Assembly (NCBI RefSeq): GCF_004363095.1
Contig: NZ_SNYO01000001.1
Location: 310,001 to 374,000 of the forward strand
Origin: Actinomycetospora succinea
Lineage (GTDB): Bacteria > Actinomycetota > Actinomycetes > Mycobacteriales > Pseudonocardiaceae
Reading direction: 5' to 3'
Length of the DNA: 64,000 bases
The translations under genes were made by a program, and so were the position numbers. This document shows, in pieces, positions 1-9,429 of the stretch. Under the pieces are notes generated by a model that was not told the origin of the DNA, did no database searches, and worked only from the letters and a program-made list of their open reading frames with translations. The stretch's first letter is position 1. The number at the start of each line of letters is the position of its first letter.

Positions 1-398
1 TGCGCCGGGTGCGGATGCTCCGGAGCCCGCCGGTAGTCGAGCACGAACGCCGTCACGCCGAGGGCCTTCGCGACGTGGCCGGCGAGCTTGCGGTGGCTCG
101 ACGCCGACCCGACCGCGAACCCGCCGCCGTGGGTGTAGAGCAGGACCCGGGTGCGGTCGGCGCCGAGCGGGAGCGTCCAGATCCCCGGGACCCCGCCGAT
201 CGTCTCCTCGGCGTAGGTCACGTCCTCGGGCTCGCGGGTGGCCTGGTGCCACTCGTCGAAGACGCTGCGGAACAGGCGCGTCGTCAGGTCGGGGGTGGTC
301 GTGATGATCTCGGTCCAGTCCGCGTAGAGGGCGCGCAGGCTGTCCGACCCGGCCGGCTCGGCCGAGCTCGTGGGGATCGGTGTGCTCGTGTCCGTCAT
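1..398 (-). CDS. alpha/beta hydrolase (HSL-type esterase/lipase), C-terminus off the window
   Basis: Only the N-terminal 132 codons lie in the window; the gene runs off the left edge. The protein starts MTDTSTPIPT and has the HGGGF oxyanion-hole motif followed by DYRRAPEHP, which together are typical of the hormone-sensitive-lipase group of acyl esterases. The GxSxG nucleophile would lie beyond the window. The ATG at 398 is the first start in frame, with a GAGG purine run a few bases upstream. It is divergent from the AcoR-like regulator at 594, which may control it. The substrate cannot be predicted. Confidence 0.85.
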   Translation of the reverse strand, partial: MTDTSTPIPTSSAEPAGSDSLRALYADWTEIITTTPDLTTRLFRSVFDEWHQATREPEDVTYAEETIGGVPGIWTLPLGADRTRVLLYTHGGGFAVGSASSHRKLAGHVAKALGVTAFVLDYRRAPEHPHPA

Positions 399-593
399 CG
401 CGTGCCTCCTCGCACTCCGGTGGACCGGGGCAGGACTCTTCCCCGGCGCGCGGGCCCCGGGACTGTTCCGATCCGGCACACCCCCGCCGCGAAGAACTCG
501 GGCCGGCGATCTGGCGTCCGGCGTGTGACATGGGGCACTGTGATCCGAGGTCTGTGCCTCGGGGGGCCGACCGACCGAGCGTGCGAGGCATCG

Positions 594-2336
594 ATGCGTC
601 GAGACGAGAGCCGGCCGACCCTGTCGTCGGCCGAGCTGCTGCGCACCCGCCGCAGCCGCGAGGCGCTGGTCGACCAGGGCGTCCTCGTCGCGCCGCCGGG
701 GCGCGCCGGGGTGCCGTCGGTGATCGAGACGAGCTGGCGGCGGTGCGTGGGGGAGGGCGTGCCCGTCGACCCCGCCCACATCCCGTACCGCGAGCCGGAC
801 GAGGCCGTCGGCGCCCTGTCCCGTGCTGCCGCGCCGGTCCTGGAGCGCCTGCGGCACAGCTTCGCCGACGTGCCGGTGGCGATGGTGCTCTCGGACGAGA
901 CCGGCCGGATCGTGGTGCGGCACGCCGAGGAGCGCCGCCAGCGCACCGCGATGGACCGCGCGAGCGCCGTCGAGGGCTCCGACTTCTCCGAGCACGCCGT
1001 CGGCACCAACGGCCTGGGGACGGTGCTCGTCGAGCGGCGGTCGGTGCTGGTGCGCGGCCCGGAGCACTACAACCCGCGCCTGGACGACCTCACCTGCGCC
1101 GGCACCCCGATCATCGAGCCCTGGACCGGCCGGATGCTGGGCGGCTTCTCCCTGGCCTGCGCGGTGCGCGACGTGCACCCGCTGATGACGGCCATGACCT
1201 CCGACATCGGGCGGCAGATCGAGGAGCGGCTGCTCGACGAGGCCGGCGAGCGGCGCCGGCGCCTCGTGCGCTCCTACCTCGCCGTCGACGGCGCCCCGGA
1301 CGGCGCGTTCGTGGTCGACGAGGAGACCCTGCTCGTCAACCGCCGCGGGACCGTCCACGGCGGACCGGAGCTGCACCCGCTGCTGTGGCGGTTCCTCGCC
1401 GAGCGGGCCCCGGGCCGGCCCTGCCGGATGGCGGTCCCCCTGCCGGGCGGGGTCCGCGAGGCGCTCGTCGAGCCGATCCACGACGGCGGGCGGACCGCGT
1501 TCAGCGTGCGGCTGCTGCCGGTCCGCGAGGCGCCGCGCCGCGAGCTGCCCGCGGGGGACGCGCCCGCGCCGGAGCCGTGGCACCACGTCCCGGACGTCGA
1601 CCGCGCCCTGCACCGGGCGCTGCGCCACGGCGAGCGGGTCGCCGTCGCCGGTCCCGCCGGCGCCGGCAAGGCCCACACCGCCCGGCGGGTCCTGCGCGGC
1701 GCGGGGATCGCCGACCCGGTCGTCGTCGACCCCTCCCTCGACCCGGCCTGGTGGACGACCGCCCGGACGGCCGCCCGGGCGGGGCGCGGCGTGCTCGTCC
1801 GGCGCGCCCACGCCGTGCCCGACCGCGACGCCGGGCTGCTCACGGCGCTCGGCGAGACCGGCGCGGTCCTCGCACTCGCCCTCGACACCGACCGGGCGAG
1901 CGACACCGTGCTGGGCGTCGTCCGCCGGCTCGCCACCGTCGTCCGGCTCCCGGCGCTGGCGCAGACCCCCACGCACCTGCCGGCGCTCGTGCGGTCGGTC
2001 CTCGCGGAGCTGCCGGAGCCCGAGCGCCACAGCCGCCTCGCGCCCGCGACCTGGGACCTCGCGGCGGCCTGGCACTGGCCCGGCGACGTCGCCGAGCTGC
2101 GCGCCACCGTCGTCGCGCTCGCCCGGCGGGCGCGCGGCGGCGTGGTGGAGCCCGACGACCTGCCCGATGAGCTCCGGGCGCGCGGGCGGACCCCGGGCCT
2201 GCTCGAGCGCGCGGAGCGCGACGCCGTCGTCGGCGCCCTGCGCGCCGCCGACGGCAACCGCACCCGCGCGGCCCGCGCGCTCGGCATCGGGCGGACGACG
2301 CTCTACCGCAAGATGCGCGAGTTCGGGCTGGAGTAG
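594..2336 (+). CDS. AcoR/GAF-Fis family transcriptional regulator
   Basis: This 580-residue protein has the layout of actinobacterial AcoR/MimR-like activators: an N-terminal GAF sensor region (about residues 60-210, including VEGSDFSEHAVGTNGLGT), a central remnant of an AAA+ module with a degenerate P-loop GPAGAGKA, and a C-terminal Fis-type helix-turn-helix NRTRAARALGIGRTTLYRKM. I see no GAFTGA loop, so classical sigma-54 activation is unlikely; this is usual in actinobacteria. Homologues control alcohol, ketone or aldehyde metabolism. The frame is open further upstream, but the ATG at 594 gives the family N-terminus. A direct TGTGA repeat lies near 527-551 in the divergent promoter region. 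Confidence 0.82.
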   Translation: MRRDESRPTLSSAELLRTRRSREALVDQGVLVAPPGRAGVPSVIETSWRRCVGEGVPVDPAHIPYREPDEAVGALSRAAAPVLERLRHSFADVPVAMVLSDETGRIVVRHAEERRQRTAMDRASAVEGSDFSEHAVGTNGLGTVLVERRSVLVRGPEHYNPRLDDLTCAGTPIIEPWTGRMLGGFSLACAVRDVHPLMTAMTSDIGRQIEERLLDEAGERRRRLVRSYLAVDGAPDGAFVVDEETLLVNRRGTVHGGPELHPLLWRFLAERAPGRPCRMAVPLPGGVREALVEPIHDGGRTAFSVRLLPVREAPRRELPAGDAPAPEPWHHVPDVDRALHRALRHGERVAVAGPAGAGKAHTARRVLRGAGIADPVVVDPSLDPAWWTTARTAARAGRGVLVRRAHAVPDRDAGLLTALGETGAVLALALDTDRASDTVLGVVRRLATVVRLPALAQTPTHLPALVRSVLAELPEPERHSRLAPATWDLAAAWHWPGDVAELRATVVALARRARGGVVEPDDLPDELRARGRTPGLLERAERDAVVGALRAADGNRTRAARALGIGRTTLYRKMREFGLE

Positions 2337-2352
2337 GGCCGGCTACTCGTCC

Positions 2353-2529
2353 CTACTCGTCATCGCTGTCGTCGCGGGCGAGGAACGTCGCGAACCGGTC
2401 GGCGGCGCCGGCGTGCTCGGGGTGGGCGTCGACGAAGGCGCGGAGGCGGTCGGCCAGCCACGCCAGGCTGACCTTCTCCTCGCCCCGCCGGTCCTCGAGC
2501 TCCTCGATCCCGCGGTCGGTGAAGTACAT
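2353..2529 (-). CDS. small conserved actinobacterial protein (DUF6104-like)
   Basis: A 58-residue acidic protein starting MYFTDRGIEELEDRRGEE. It matches my memory of the DUF6104 family of small actinobacterial proteins of unknown function. Its ATG lies 4 bp after the kgd stop, and the Shine-Dalgarno AAGGGG directly abuts the kgd stop codon, so it is almost certainly co-transcribed with kgd and translated by coupling. An upstream in-frame start exists but would lie inside kgd and give an unlikely Arg/Ser-rich extension. Function is unknown; the fixed position suggests some link to central carbon metabolism. Confidence 0.75.
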   Translation of the reverse strand: MYFTDRGIEELEDRRGEEKVSLAWLADRLRAFVDAHPEHAGAADRFATFLARDDSDDE

Positions 2530-2533
2530 CCCC

Positions 2534-5500
2534 TTACTGGTCCGCGAGGGCCTCGGCGATGAGCGCCTTCTGCTCCACCTCGTGCACCTTGGCGACACCG
2601 GCCGCGGGAGCGGCCATGCGGCGCCGGGAGACGCGCTTGAGGTGGGGCAGGCGGCCGTTCATGCGCTCCGGGAGCCACAGGCCCAGGAACGGCCAGGCGC
2701 CCTGGTTCGCCGGCTCCTCCTGCACCCAGCGCACGTCGGTGACGGCGTTGGGGTACCGGTCGAGGACCGCGGCGAGCTCGTCGGTGGCGAGCGGGTAGAG
2801 CTGCTCCATCCGCACGATCGCGGTGTCGTGGACGCGGCCCGCCTTCTCCCGCGCGGCGACCAGCTCGTAGTAGATCTTGCCGGCGCAGAGCAGCAGGCGC
2901 GTGACGTCCTCCGGGGCGTGCTCGCCCCGGGTCTGGTCGAAGGCCGGGTCGTCGAGGATCGGCCGGTAGCCGCCCGAGGTGAAGTCCTCCACCGGGCTGA
3001 CCGCCGCCTTGTTGCGCAGCATCGACTTCGGCGTGAAGACGACCAGCGGGCGGCGCACGCCGTCGGTGGCGTGGCGGCGCAGCAGGTGGAAGTAGTTCGC
3101 CGGGCTCGACGGCAGCGCCACCGTCATCGACCCCTCGGCGCACAGCTGCAGGAAGCGCTCGATGCGTCCCGACGTGTGGTCGGGGCCCTGGCCCTCGTGG
3201 CCGTGCGGCAGGAGCAGCACGACGTCGGAGGTCTGGCCCCACTTCGCCTCACCGGACGAGATGAACTCGTCGATGATCGACTGGGCGCCGTTGACGAAGT
3301 CGCCGAACTGGGCCTCCCACAGCACCAGCGCGTCGGTGTTGGCCACCGAGTAGCCGTACTCGAAGCCGACGGCCGCGAACTCCGAGAGCGCCGAGTCGTA
3401 GGGCATGAACCGGCCCTGGTCGGCGGTGAGGTTGCGCAGCGGCACGTACTCCGAGCCGTCGTGGCGGTCGATGACCACCGAGTGGCGCTGCACGAACGTC
3501 CCGCGCCGGGAGTCCTGGCCCGACAGGCGCACGAGCTTGCCGTCGATGAGCAGCGAGCCCCAGGCCAGCAGCTCGGCGTAGGCCCAGTCGATGCCCTCGC
3601 TCGAGTCGGTGGCCGCGGCCTTGCTGCGCCGCTCGAGCACCGGCTTGACGCGCGGGTGCACGGCGAAGCCCTCGGGGATGTCCGTGTGCGCCCGGGCGAT
3701 CCGCTGGATGACGTCCAGCGGCACCGCCGTCTGCAGCGAGTTCGGCACGGCCTGCTCGTACTCGACCGACGGGCTCGGCTCCGGGTCGGCCTTCTCGAGC
3801 TCGCGGACCTCGTTGAACACGTGCTCGAGCTGGCTGCCGTAGTCGCGCAGCGCGTGCTCGGCCTCGTCGAGCGAGATGTCGCCGCGGCCGATCAGCGACT
3901 CGGTGTAGGTCTTGCGCACCGAGCGCTTGGCGTCGATGACGTCGTACATCTCCGGCTGGGTCATCGAGGGGTCGTCGCCCTCGTTGTGACCGCGGCGGCG
4001 GTAGCAGATCATGTCGATCACGACGTCGGAGTTCCAGCGCTCGCGGAACTCGACGGCGAGGCGCGCCACCCAGACGCAGGCCTCGGGGTCGTCGCCGTTC
4101 ACGTGGAAGACCGGGGCGTCGATCATCTTCGCCACGTCGGTGCAGTAGTGCGTCGAGCGGGTGTGCTCGGGCGCGGTGGTGAAGCCGACCTGGTTGTTGA
4201 CGATCACGTGCACGGTGCCGCCGGTGCGGTAGCCGCGCAGCAGCGCGAGGTTCAGCGTCTCGGCCACGACGCCCTGGCCGGCGAACGCGGCGTCGCCGTG
4301 CATCGCCACCGGCAGGACGGTGAAGCCCTCGGGGCCCTTGTCGAGCATGTCCTGCTTGGCCCGCACGATGCCCTGCATCACGGGGTCGACGGCCTCGAGG
4401 TGCGAGGGGTTCGACGTCAGCGACACCGTGGTCTCGCCGTCGCCGAACATCCGGAAGAACTTGCCCTCGGCGCCGAGGTGGTACTTCACGTCGCCGGAGC
4501 CGTGCGCCTGGCCCGGGTCGAGGTTGCCCTCGAACTCGCGGAAGATCTGCGAGACCGGCTTGCCGACGATGTTGGCCAGCACGTTGAGGCGCCCGCGGTG
4601 GGGCATGCCGACGACGACCTCGTCCATCTCGTGCGCGGCGGCCGTGTCGAGCACGGCGTCGAGCAGCGGGATGACGGTCTCGGCGCCCTCCAGCGAGAAG
4701 CGCTTCTGCCCGACGTACTTGGTCTGCAGGAACGCCTCGAACGCCTCGGCGGCGTTGAGCTTCGAGAGGATGTACTTCTGCTCGGCGACCGGCACCTTCT
4801 CGTGCGGGCGCTCGATGCGCTCCTGCAGCCAGGCGCGCTTCTCGGGGTCGAGGATGTGCATGTACTCGACGCCGACCGTGCGGCAGTACGAGTCGCGCAG
4901 GACGCCGAGGACGTCGCGCAGCTTCATCGAGTCGCGCCCGGCGAACCCGTCGACGGGGAACTCGCGGTCGAGGTCCCAGAGCGTCAGGCCGTGCGACGCG
5001 ATGTCGAGGTCGGGGTGCTTGCGCTGCGGGTGCGACAGCGGGTCGGTGTCGGCCATGAGGTGGCCGCGCGTGCGGTACGCGTCGATCAGCTCGATGATCC
5101 GCGCGGTGCGGTCGATCTGCGACGACGGCAGGTCCTGGCGCCAGCGGATCGGCTCGTAGGGGATCCGCAGCGACGCGAAGATGTCGTCGTAGAACCCGTC
5201 CTCGCCGAGCACGAGGTGGTGGATGCGGCGCAGGAAGTCGCCGGACTCGGCGCCCTGGATGATCCGGTGGTCGTACGTGGACGTCAGCGTGATGATCTTG
5301 CTGATGCCCATGTCGGCGAGCTTCTCTTCACTCGCCCCCTGGAACTCGGCGGGGTACTCCATCGCGCCGACGCCGACGATCGTGCCCTGGCCGACGGTCA
5401 GGCGCGGCACCGAGTGGTTGGTGCCGATCGTGCCCGGGTTGGTGAGCGAGATGGTGACGCCCGCGAAGTCCTCCGCGGTCAGCGAGCCCGTGCGGGCCTT

Positions 5501-6448
5501 GCGCACCATGTCCTCGTAGGCCGCCCAGAACTGGGCGAAGCTCATGTTCTCGGTGCCCTTGAGGGCCACCACGACCAGCGAGCGCGAGCCGTCCTTGCCC
5601 GGCAGGTCCATCGCCAGGCCGAGGTTGACGTGACCGGGGTCGACGACGGCGGGCTTGCCCTTCTCGTCCTCGCCGAAGTGCCGGTTCATGTTCGGGAAGT
5701 CCGCGAGGGCGCGCACCATCGCGTAGCCGAGCAGGTGGGTGAACGACACCTTCCCGCCGCGCGTGCGCCGCAGGTGGTTGTTGATCACGATGCGGTTGTC
5801 GGCCAGCAGCTTCGCCGGCACCGCGCGCACGCTCGTCGCCGTCGGCAGCTGCAGCGACGCCGTCATGTTCTTGGCGATCGCGTTCTGCGCGCCGCGCAGC
5901 GGCTTCGTGGTCTCGACGGCGCCGTTGGACGCGCCGGGCTGGGCCGACTTGGCCGGGCTCGTGGTGCCCGCCGCCGGCTTGTCGGTGCCGCCGCCGGACG
6001 GGGACTGCTGGGTCGGCGCGCTCGTCACAGGGGCCTTCTCGCTCGGGGCCTGCGGGGAGGCCTGCTGCTGGGGGGCCTGCTGCTGGGTCTGCTCCGGGGC
6101 CGCCGGCTGCTGCGGGGCCTGCTGCTGCGGCGCCTGCTGCTGCGGCGCCTGCTGCTGCGGAGCCTGCTGCGTCTCGGCGGCGGGACGCGCCGGGGCCGAC
6201 GCGGCCTCCCCGTTCGCGGACGTGCGCGGCTCGGCGGTCTCCGCCGACAGCGGCGCGGTGCCGTTGGCGGCGTTGCCCGCGCTCGCGTGCGCACCGGCCT
6301 CGTCGGGGGCGGTGTCGGGGCTGTAGTCGGCGAAGAAGTCGTGCCACGCGGCGTCGACGGAGTCGGGGTCGGCCAGGTAGCGCTGGTACATCTCGTCGAC
6401 CAGCCACTCGTTGGGTCCGAACTGGGCGGTCGGGCTACTACTCGACAC
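2534..6448 (-). CDS. kgd: multifunctional 2-oxoglutarate metabolism enzyme (fused E2o/E1o of 2-oxoglutarate dehydrogenase)
   Basis: The 1304-residue protein has the actinobacterial architecture: a short E1-type N-terminus ([19 protein letters not shown]), an Ala/Pro/Gln-rich linker, an E2o succinyltransferase-like domain ([21 protein letters not shown]), then the thiamine-diphosphate E1o part with [24 protein letters not shown] and [18 protein letters not shown]. It catalyses decarboxylation of 2-oxoglutarate and, with E2p and lipoamide dehydrogenase, succinyl-CoA formation in the TCA cycle. The linker is longer than in mycobacteria because of QQAPQ repeats. I chose the GTG at 6448, which gives the family N-terminus [15 protein letters not shown]; a TTG at 6466 is the alternative. 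Regulation by GarA-type proteins is known for the family but cannot be seen here. Confidence 0.95.
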   Translation of the reverse strand: MSSSSPTAQFGPNEWLVDEMYQRYLADPDSVDAAWHDFFADYSPDTAPDEAGAHASAGNAANGTAPLSAETAEPRTSANGEAASAPARPAAETQQAPQQQAPQQQAPQQQAPQQPAAPEQTQQQAPQQQASPQAPSEKAPVTSAPTQQSPSGGGTDKPAAGTTSPAKSAQPGASNGAVETTKPLRGAQNAIAKNMTASLQLPTATSVRAVPAKLLADNRIVINNHLRRTRGGKVSFTHLLGYAMVRALADFPNMNRHFGEDEKGKPAVVDPGHVNLGLAMDLPGKDGSRSLVVVALKGTENMSFAQFWAAYEDMVRKARTGSLTAEDFAGVTISLTNPGTIGTNHSVPRLTVGQGTIVGVGAMEYPAEFQGASEEKLADMGISKIITLTSTYDHRIIQGAESGDFLRRIHHLVLGEDGFYDDIFASLRIPYEPIRWRQDLPSSQIDRTARIIELIDAYRTRGHLMADTDPLSHPQRKHPDLDIASHGLTLWDLDREFPVDGFAGRDSMKLRDVLGVLRDSYCRTVGVEYMHILDPEKRAWLQERIERPHEKVPVAEQKYILSKLNAAEAFEAFLQTKYVGQKRFSLEGAETVIPLLDAVLDTAAAHEMDEVVVGMPHRGRLNVLANIVGKPVSQIFREFEGNLDPGQAHGSGDVKYHLGAEGKFFRMFGDGETTVSLTSNPSHLEAVDPVMQGIVRAKQDMLDKGPEGFTVLPVAMHGDAAFAGQGVVAETLNLALLRGYRTGGTVHVIVNNQVGFTTAPEHTRSTHYCTDVAKMIDAPVFHVNGDDPEACVWVARLAVEFRERWNSDVVIDMICYRRRGHNEGDDPSMTQPEMYDVIDAKRSVRKTYTESLIGRGDISLDEAEHALRDYGSQLEHVFNEVRELEKADPEPSPSVEYEQAVPNSLQTAVPLDVIQRIARAHTDIPEGFAVHPRVKPVLERRSKAAATDSSEGIDWAYAELLAWGSLLIDGKLVRLSGQDSRRGTFVQRHSVVIDRHDGSEYVPLRNLTADQGRFMPYDSALSEFAAVGFEYGYSVANTDALVLWEAQFGDFVNGAQSIIDEFISSGEAKWGQTSDVVLLLPHGHEGQGPDHTSGRIERFLQLCAEGSMTVALPSSPANYFHLLRRHATDGVRRPLVVFTPKSMLRNKAAVSPVEDFTSGGYRPILDDPAFDQTRGEHAPEDVTRLLLCAGKIYYELVAAREKAGRVHDTAIVRMEQLYPLATDELAAVLDRYPNAVTDVRWVQEEPANQGAWPFLGLWLPERMNGRLPHLKRVSRRRMAAPAAGVAKVHEVEQKALIAEALADQ
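6103..6168 (-). repeat. tandem 15-bp repeat encoding QQAPQ units in the kgd linker
   Basis: About four near-identical 15-bp units (GCCTGCTGCTGCGGC on the plus strand) stand in tandem and encode repeated QQAPQ on the kgd strand. Further diverged copies extend towards 6060. The repeat lies in the flexible inter-domain linker, where length change should be tolerated. Confidence 0.85.
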
Positions 6449-6639
6449 GACTCGAAATCGCCTCAATCAGTCGTCGCGGTGGCGTCGGAAGCGTGTCCAG
6501 ATTAGCGCTTGACACCTCACGGGGTCGGTGCCCTGTCGCGTACTGCACCGGTCCATGCGGCTGCTCTCGCTGCGCTCGGTGCCGCTGAGCCACCGGATGG
6601 ACACACACCGTGGGCCATCTCACCCATCTGCACCCGTGA

Positions 6640-7338
6640 TCAGGCGAATCGCGAGCGGAGCACCTCGCTGCCGTCGGCATCGGTGACGACGAACCCGCCG
6701 GCCTGGTCGAGGAGGACCGACGAGTTCAGCCGGCAGACCATCTCGGCCGCCCCGGTGCCGCGGAACTCGCCGGCGGGGACGGGGCGCCCGCCCCGGTCGA
6801 GCACCGTGACCTCGTAGCGCTGGCCCTCGGCGAACCCCGACGCCGTCAGCACCACCTCGACCCCCCAGGTGTGGTCGATCGTGCCGGCGCTGGCCCGCAC
6901 GGTCGGGTCGAGCGCCTGGACCGCGACCGGCGCCACCGGCGGCTCGCCCGCCCCCGCGACGGCCAGCCCGACGCCCACCCCGGCGAGCCCGATCACGGCG
7001 GCGGCGGCCGCCGCGACCAGGGGCCGGACGGCGCGGGGACGGCGGGGTGCGAGCTCGTCGTGCTCCCGCTCCCGCTCGAGGCGCCCGAGGACGGCGGCGA
7101 ACCCGTCCGGCGACGCGGCGGCCGGGGTGTGGTCGGCGTCGTGGTCGGCGTCGGGGTCGACGCGGCCGAGGGGTCCGGCCAGCGGCGCGAGGGCGGCGAG
7201 CTCGGCGCGGCACGGCGGACAGCCGGCGAGGTGGGCCTCGACCTCGGCCCGCTCGGCACCGTCGAGCCGGCCGATCGCGTGCGCGCCGAGCAGCTCACGG
7301 AGGCGCTCGTGTGCGGGGCCGTCCGGAGTGGTGGTCAC
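6640..7338 (-). CDS. membrane anti-sigma factor (RskA-like, zinc-finger ZAS type)
   Basis: A 232-residue protein. The N-terminal region contains EAHLAGCPPCRAEL, which is the H-x3-C-x2-C signature of zinc-associated anti-sigma domains. One hydrophobic segment around residues 125-150 (PLVAAAAAAVIGLAGVGVGLAVAG) crosses the membrane, and a beta-rich extracytoplasmic domain of about 85 residues follows, similar to the RskA C-terminal domain. The GTG start at 7338 overlaps the sigma factor stop by 4 bp (GTGA), so the pair is translationally coupled. Expected role: sequester the ECF sigma factor encoded just upstream and release it on an envelope signal, probably by regulated proteolysis. Confidence 0.85.
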   Translation of the reverse strand: MTTTPDGPAHERLRELLGAHAIGRLDGAERAEVEAHLAGCPPCRAELAALAPLAGPLGRVDPDADHDADHTPAAASPDGFAAVLGRLEREREHDELAPRRPRAVRPLVAAAAAAVIGLAGVGVGLAVAGAGEPPVAPVAVQALDPTVRASAGTIDHTWGVEVVLTASGFAEGQRYEVTVLDRGGRPVPAGEFRGTGAAEMVCRLNSSVLLDQAGGFVVTDADGSEVLRSRFA

Positions 7339-7886
7339 AGCGGGACTCCCATGTCGTCCATGATATGCCGCAGCGTGCGCAGGCCGTAGAAGACCCGGCT
7401 GCGCAGGGTCCCGACCGGCACGCCCTGCTCGGCCGCGACCTCGGCGTACGGGCGTCCGCGGACGGACGTCTCGACGATGGCACGGCGCTGGTCGTCGCCG
7501 AGACGGGCCAGGGCCTCCTCGAGGAACCACCCGGTGACGAGGTCGTCGGTGAAGTCGGCGCTGGATGGCGTCGCGAGCGACAGGTCGGCGGGCGCGGTCG
7601 GCGTCGCCGGGCGGCTGCGGGCGCGGCGCACGTGGTCGACCACGACGTTCCTCGCGATGGTGAACAGCCAGACGCGCAGGCTCGCCACGGCCGCGTCGTA
7701 GCGCTCGGCGTGGCGCCAGGCCCGGACGAACACCTCCTGGACCACGTCCGCCGCGGCGCCCGCGTCGCGCAGCTGCCGGAGGGCGAAGCGCTCGAGTTCG
7801 CCGGCGTGGGCGCGGTAGGCGGCCTCGAGGTCCTCGATGCGCCGCAGGTCCACCGGCGCGCGCGCCGTGCCGGCCGCCTCGCTCAC
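7335..7886 (-). CDS. ECF RNA polymerase sigma factor (SigK/SigL-like)
   Basis: The 183-residue protein has region 2 (LERFALRQLRDAGAAADVVQEVFVRAWRHAERYDAAVASLRVWLFTIARN...) and region 4 (LGDDQRRAIVETSVRGRPYAEVAAEQGVPVGTLRSRVFYGLRTLR). The frame is open to a GTG at 8024, but the GTG at 7886 has the Shine-Dalgarno GGGGGGAAC just before it and gives the normal ECF length. It is cotranscribed with its anti-sigma factor and is divergent from the CHRD/sortase genes at 8114, which are natural candidates for its regulon. A 7-bp inverted repeat (GTTCACG at 8019, CGTGAAC at 8045) lies in the intergenic region. Confidence 0.87.
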   Translation of the reverse strand: MSEAAGTARAPVDLRRIEDLEAAYRAHAGELERFALRQLRDAGAAADVVQEVFVRAWRHAERYDAAVASLRVWLFTIARNVVVDHVRRARSRPATPTAPADLSLATPSSADFTDDLVTGWFLEEALARLGDDQRRAIVETSVRGRPYAEVAAEQGVPVGTLRSRVFYGLRTLRHIMDDMGVPL

Positions 7887-8113
7887 CCGTTCCCCCCAGC
7901 GCGACCCGGCATCCGGAACATCCTGATCGCCCGTGTGTGACCGCGTCGTGACGTCCGTGGCTCTCGGGGCGGGCACGGCGCGGGTCACGGAGGTCGATAC
8001 GGGCCACGGGGCGGGCCCGTTCACGCGAGATCGGACGAATCCGTCGTGAACGCCGGCGACCGGGCCGCCGTAGAGACGGGCACTTCGGACATCTCGCCCT
8101 CCAGGAGGCCCCC

Positions 8114-8818
8114 GTGCGCCGTACTCTCCCGAAGCTCGCCGCCCTGTCCGTCCTGACCGCCGGTGCGGTCGTGCTCTCGTCGGGGACCGCGTCCGCGGCC
8201 GACACCGAGGTGCCCGAGCCGGACACCTTCACCTCGATGTTCACCGTCATGGCGACGCCGGACATGGTCGTCGGGATGAACAACCAGCCGGCGCCGGGCC
8301 AGCCGGGCGCGACCGGGACGTTCGACTACCGCATCAACAGCGACGAAGAGATCATCTGCTACGACCTCACCCTGCGCGGCGTGACCGGCGAGTACCAGAG
8401 CCCGGCCCGGACGGCGACGCACATCCACGAGGCGCAGCCGGGCATGTCCGGCCCGCCGCGCATCGCCTTCCCGAACCCGGACGGCGACGGCGAGACCCGC
8501 ACCAGCTCCGGCTGCCTCCAGGGGCCGTTCACCACCGGCGTCATGGCCGACGGGCAGGACAGCGGCACCGGGTTCTCGCTGCGCGAGATCGAGGAGAACC
8601 CGGCCGCGTTCTTCGGCGACACCCACACCGCCGAGTACTCGGCCGGCGCGGTGCGCGGGCAGCTCACGCGCGTGCCGATGGGCGGCGTCGAGACCGGCGC
8701 GGGGGCGACGGCGTCCGCCGGTGACCAGGCCGGTCCGGCGCTCGCGGTCGGCGGGGGCCTGCTCGCCGCCGTCGCGGCGGGCCTCGCCGTGCTGCGCCGG
8801 CGTGGGGCGCGTTCCTGA
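8114..8818 (+). CDS. secreted CHRD-domain surface protein with GGVETG anchor signal
   Basis: A 234-residue exported protein. It has a signal peptide (MRRTLPKLAALSVLTAGAVVLSSGTASA), then a CHRD-type beta domain (FDYRINSDEEIICYDLTLRG, TATHIHEAQPG) known from secreted and surface proteins. The tail has cell-wall-sorting topology: motif PMGGVETG at residues 188-195, a short Gly/Ala/Ser linker, a hydrophobic stretch LAVGGGLLAAVAAGLAVL and a terminal RRRGARS. A strong AGGAGG sits 6 bp before the GTG start. The next gene, a class F sortase, begins 2 bp after its stop, so the sortase may anchor it. Confidence 0.85.
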   Translation: MRRTLPKLAALSVLTAGAVVLSSGTASAADTEVPEPDTFTSMFTVMATPDMVVGMNNQPAPGQPGATGTFDYRINSDEEIICYDLTLRGVTGEYQSPARTATHIHEAQPGMSGPPRIAFPNPDGDGETRTSSGCLQGPFTTGVMADGQDSGTGFSLREIEENPAAFFGDTHTAEYSAGAVRGQLTRVPMGGVETGAGATASAGDQAGPALAVGGGLLAAVAAGLAVLRRRGARS

Positions 8819-8820
8819 CG

Positions 8821-9429
8821 GTGGAGCACGAAACCGTGGTCTCGCGACGTCCCGGGCGGCGCGCCCGGGTCGTCGCGGTCCTCGCCCTGCTCGTGACCGT
8901 CCTCGTCGGGTGTGCCGGCGACCCGCGCCCGCCCGCGGCACCCGGGTCCGTCTCCGGGTCCGTCTCCGGGTCCGGTCCCGCCGCGCCGGTCGCCGACGGT
9001 CGCGTCGTGCCGGGCTCCGTGCGGGTGCCGGCGATCGACGTCGACGAGGACGCCCTCGTGCCGCTCGGGGTCGCGCCGGACGGCACCGCCGAGGTCCCGC
9101 AGGACTTCGGCCGGGTGGGGTGGTTCGCGGCGCCCGGGGCGGCCACGGTGCTGCTCGGTCACGTCGACTCGCGGAGCGGGCCTGCCGTGTTCTTCCGGCT
9201 GCGCGACCTGCGGCCCGGCGACGTGATCGAGGTCGGCCGGTCGGACGGATCGGTCGCCCGCTACGGCGTCGAGCGCACCGAGCAGGTCGCCAAGGACGCG
9301 TTCCCGACCTTCGCCGTCTTCGGCGCCACCCCGGACGACGTCCTGCGGCTGGTGACCTGTGCGGGCGAGTTCGACCGCGGGGCGCGCAGCTACACCGACA
9401 ACCTCGTGGTGCACGCGGTCCGGATCTAG
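8821..9429 (+). CDS. class F sortase, lipoprotein-type N-terminus
   Basis: A 202-residue sortase-fold protein. The catalytic triad is visible: His in LLGHVDSRSG, Cys in LRLVTCAGEFD and Arg in ARSYTDNLVV. The signal region ends VLVGC, a plausible lipobox, so it may be lipid-anchored rather than membrane-spanning, followed by a Ser/Gly linker made of a 12-bp repeat. It is 2 bp downstream of the CHRD protein and shares the bases CTAG as stop with the convergent second sortase. Sortases cleave a C-terminal motif and transfer the protein to the cell wall or another nucleophile; its target may be the GGVETG proteins on either side. Confidence 0.87.
   Translation: MEHETVVSRRPGRRARVVAVLALLVTVLVGCAGDPRPPAAPGSVSGSVSGSGPAAPVADGRVVPGSVRVPAIDVDEDALVPLGVAPDGTAEVPQDFGRVGWFAAPGAATVLLGHVDSRSGPAVFFRLRDLRPGDVIEVGRSDGSVARYGVERTEQVAKDAFPTFAVFGATPDDVLRLVTCAGEFDRGARSYTDNLVVHAVRI
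8944..8974 (+). repeat. 12-bp tandem repeat in sortase linker
   Basis: Two perfect copies of GGGTCCGTCTCC plus a partial third encode the SGSVSGSVSGSG linker between the lipobox and the sortase domain. Confidence 0.8.

Noticed and set aside
2519-6505. A 1328-codon plus-strand open frame covering the whole kgd gene
   Set aside because: Composition is Val/Leu/Arg/Gly-rich mirror sequence of a high-GC gene, with no recognisable domain, while the other strand encodes full-length Kgd.
8019-8051. GTTCACG-N19-CGTGAAC as a firm ECF promoter or operator
   Set aside because: It is a real dyad, but it does not fit an ECF -35/-10 pair and has no second copy in the locus, so I list it only as context.
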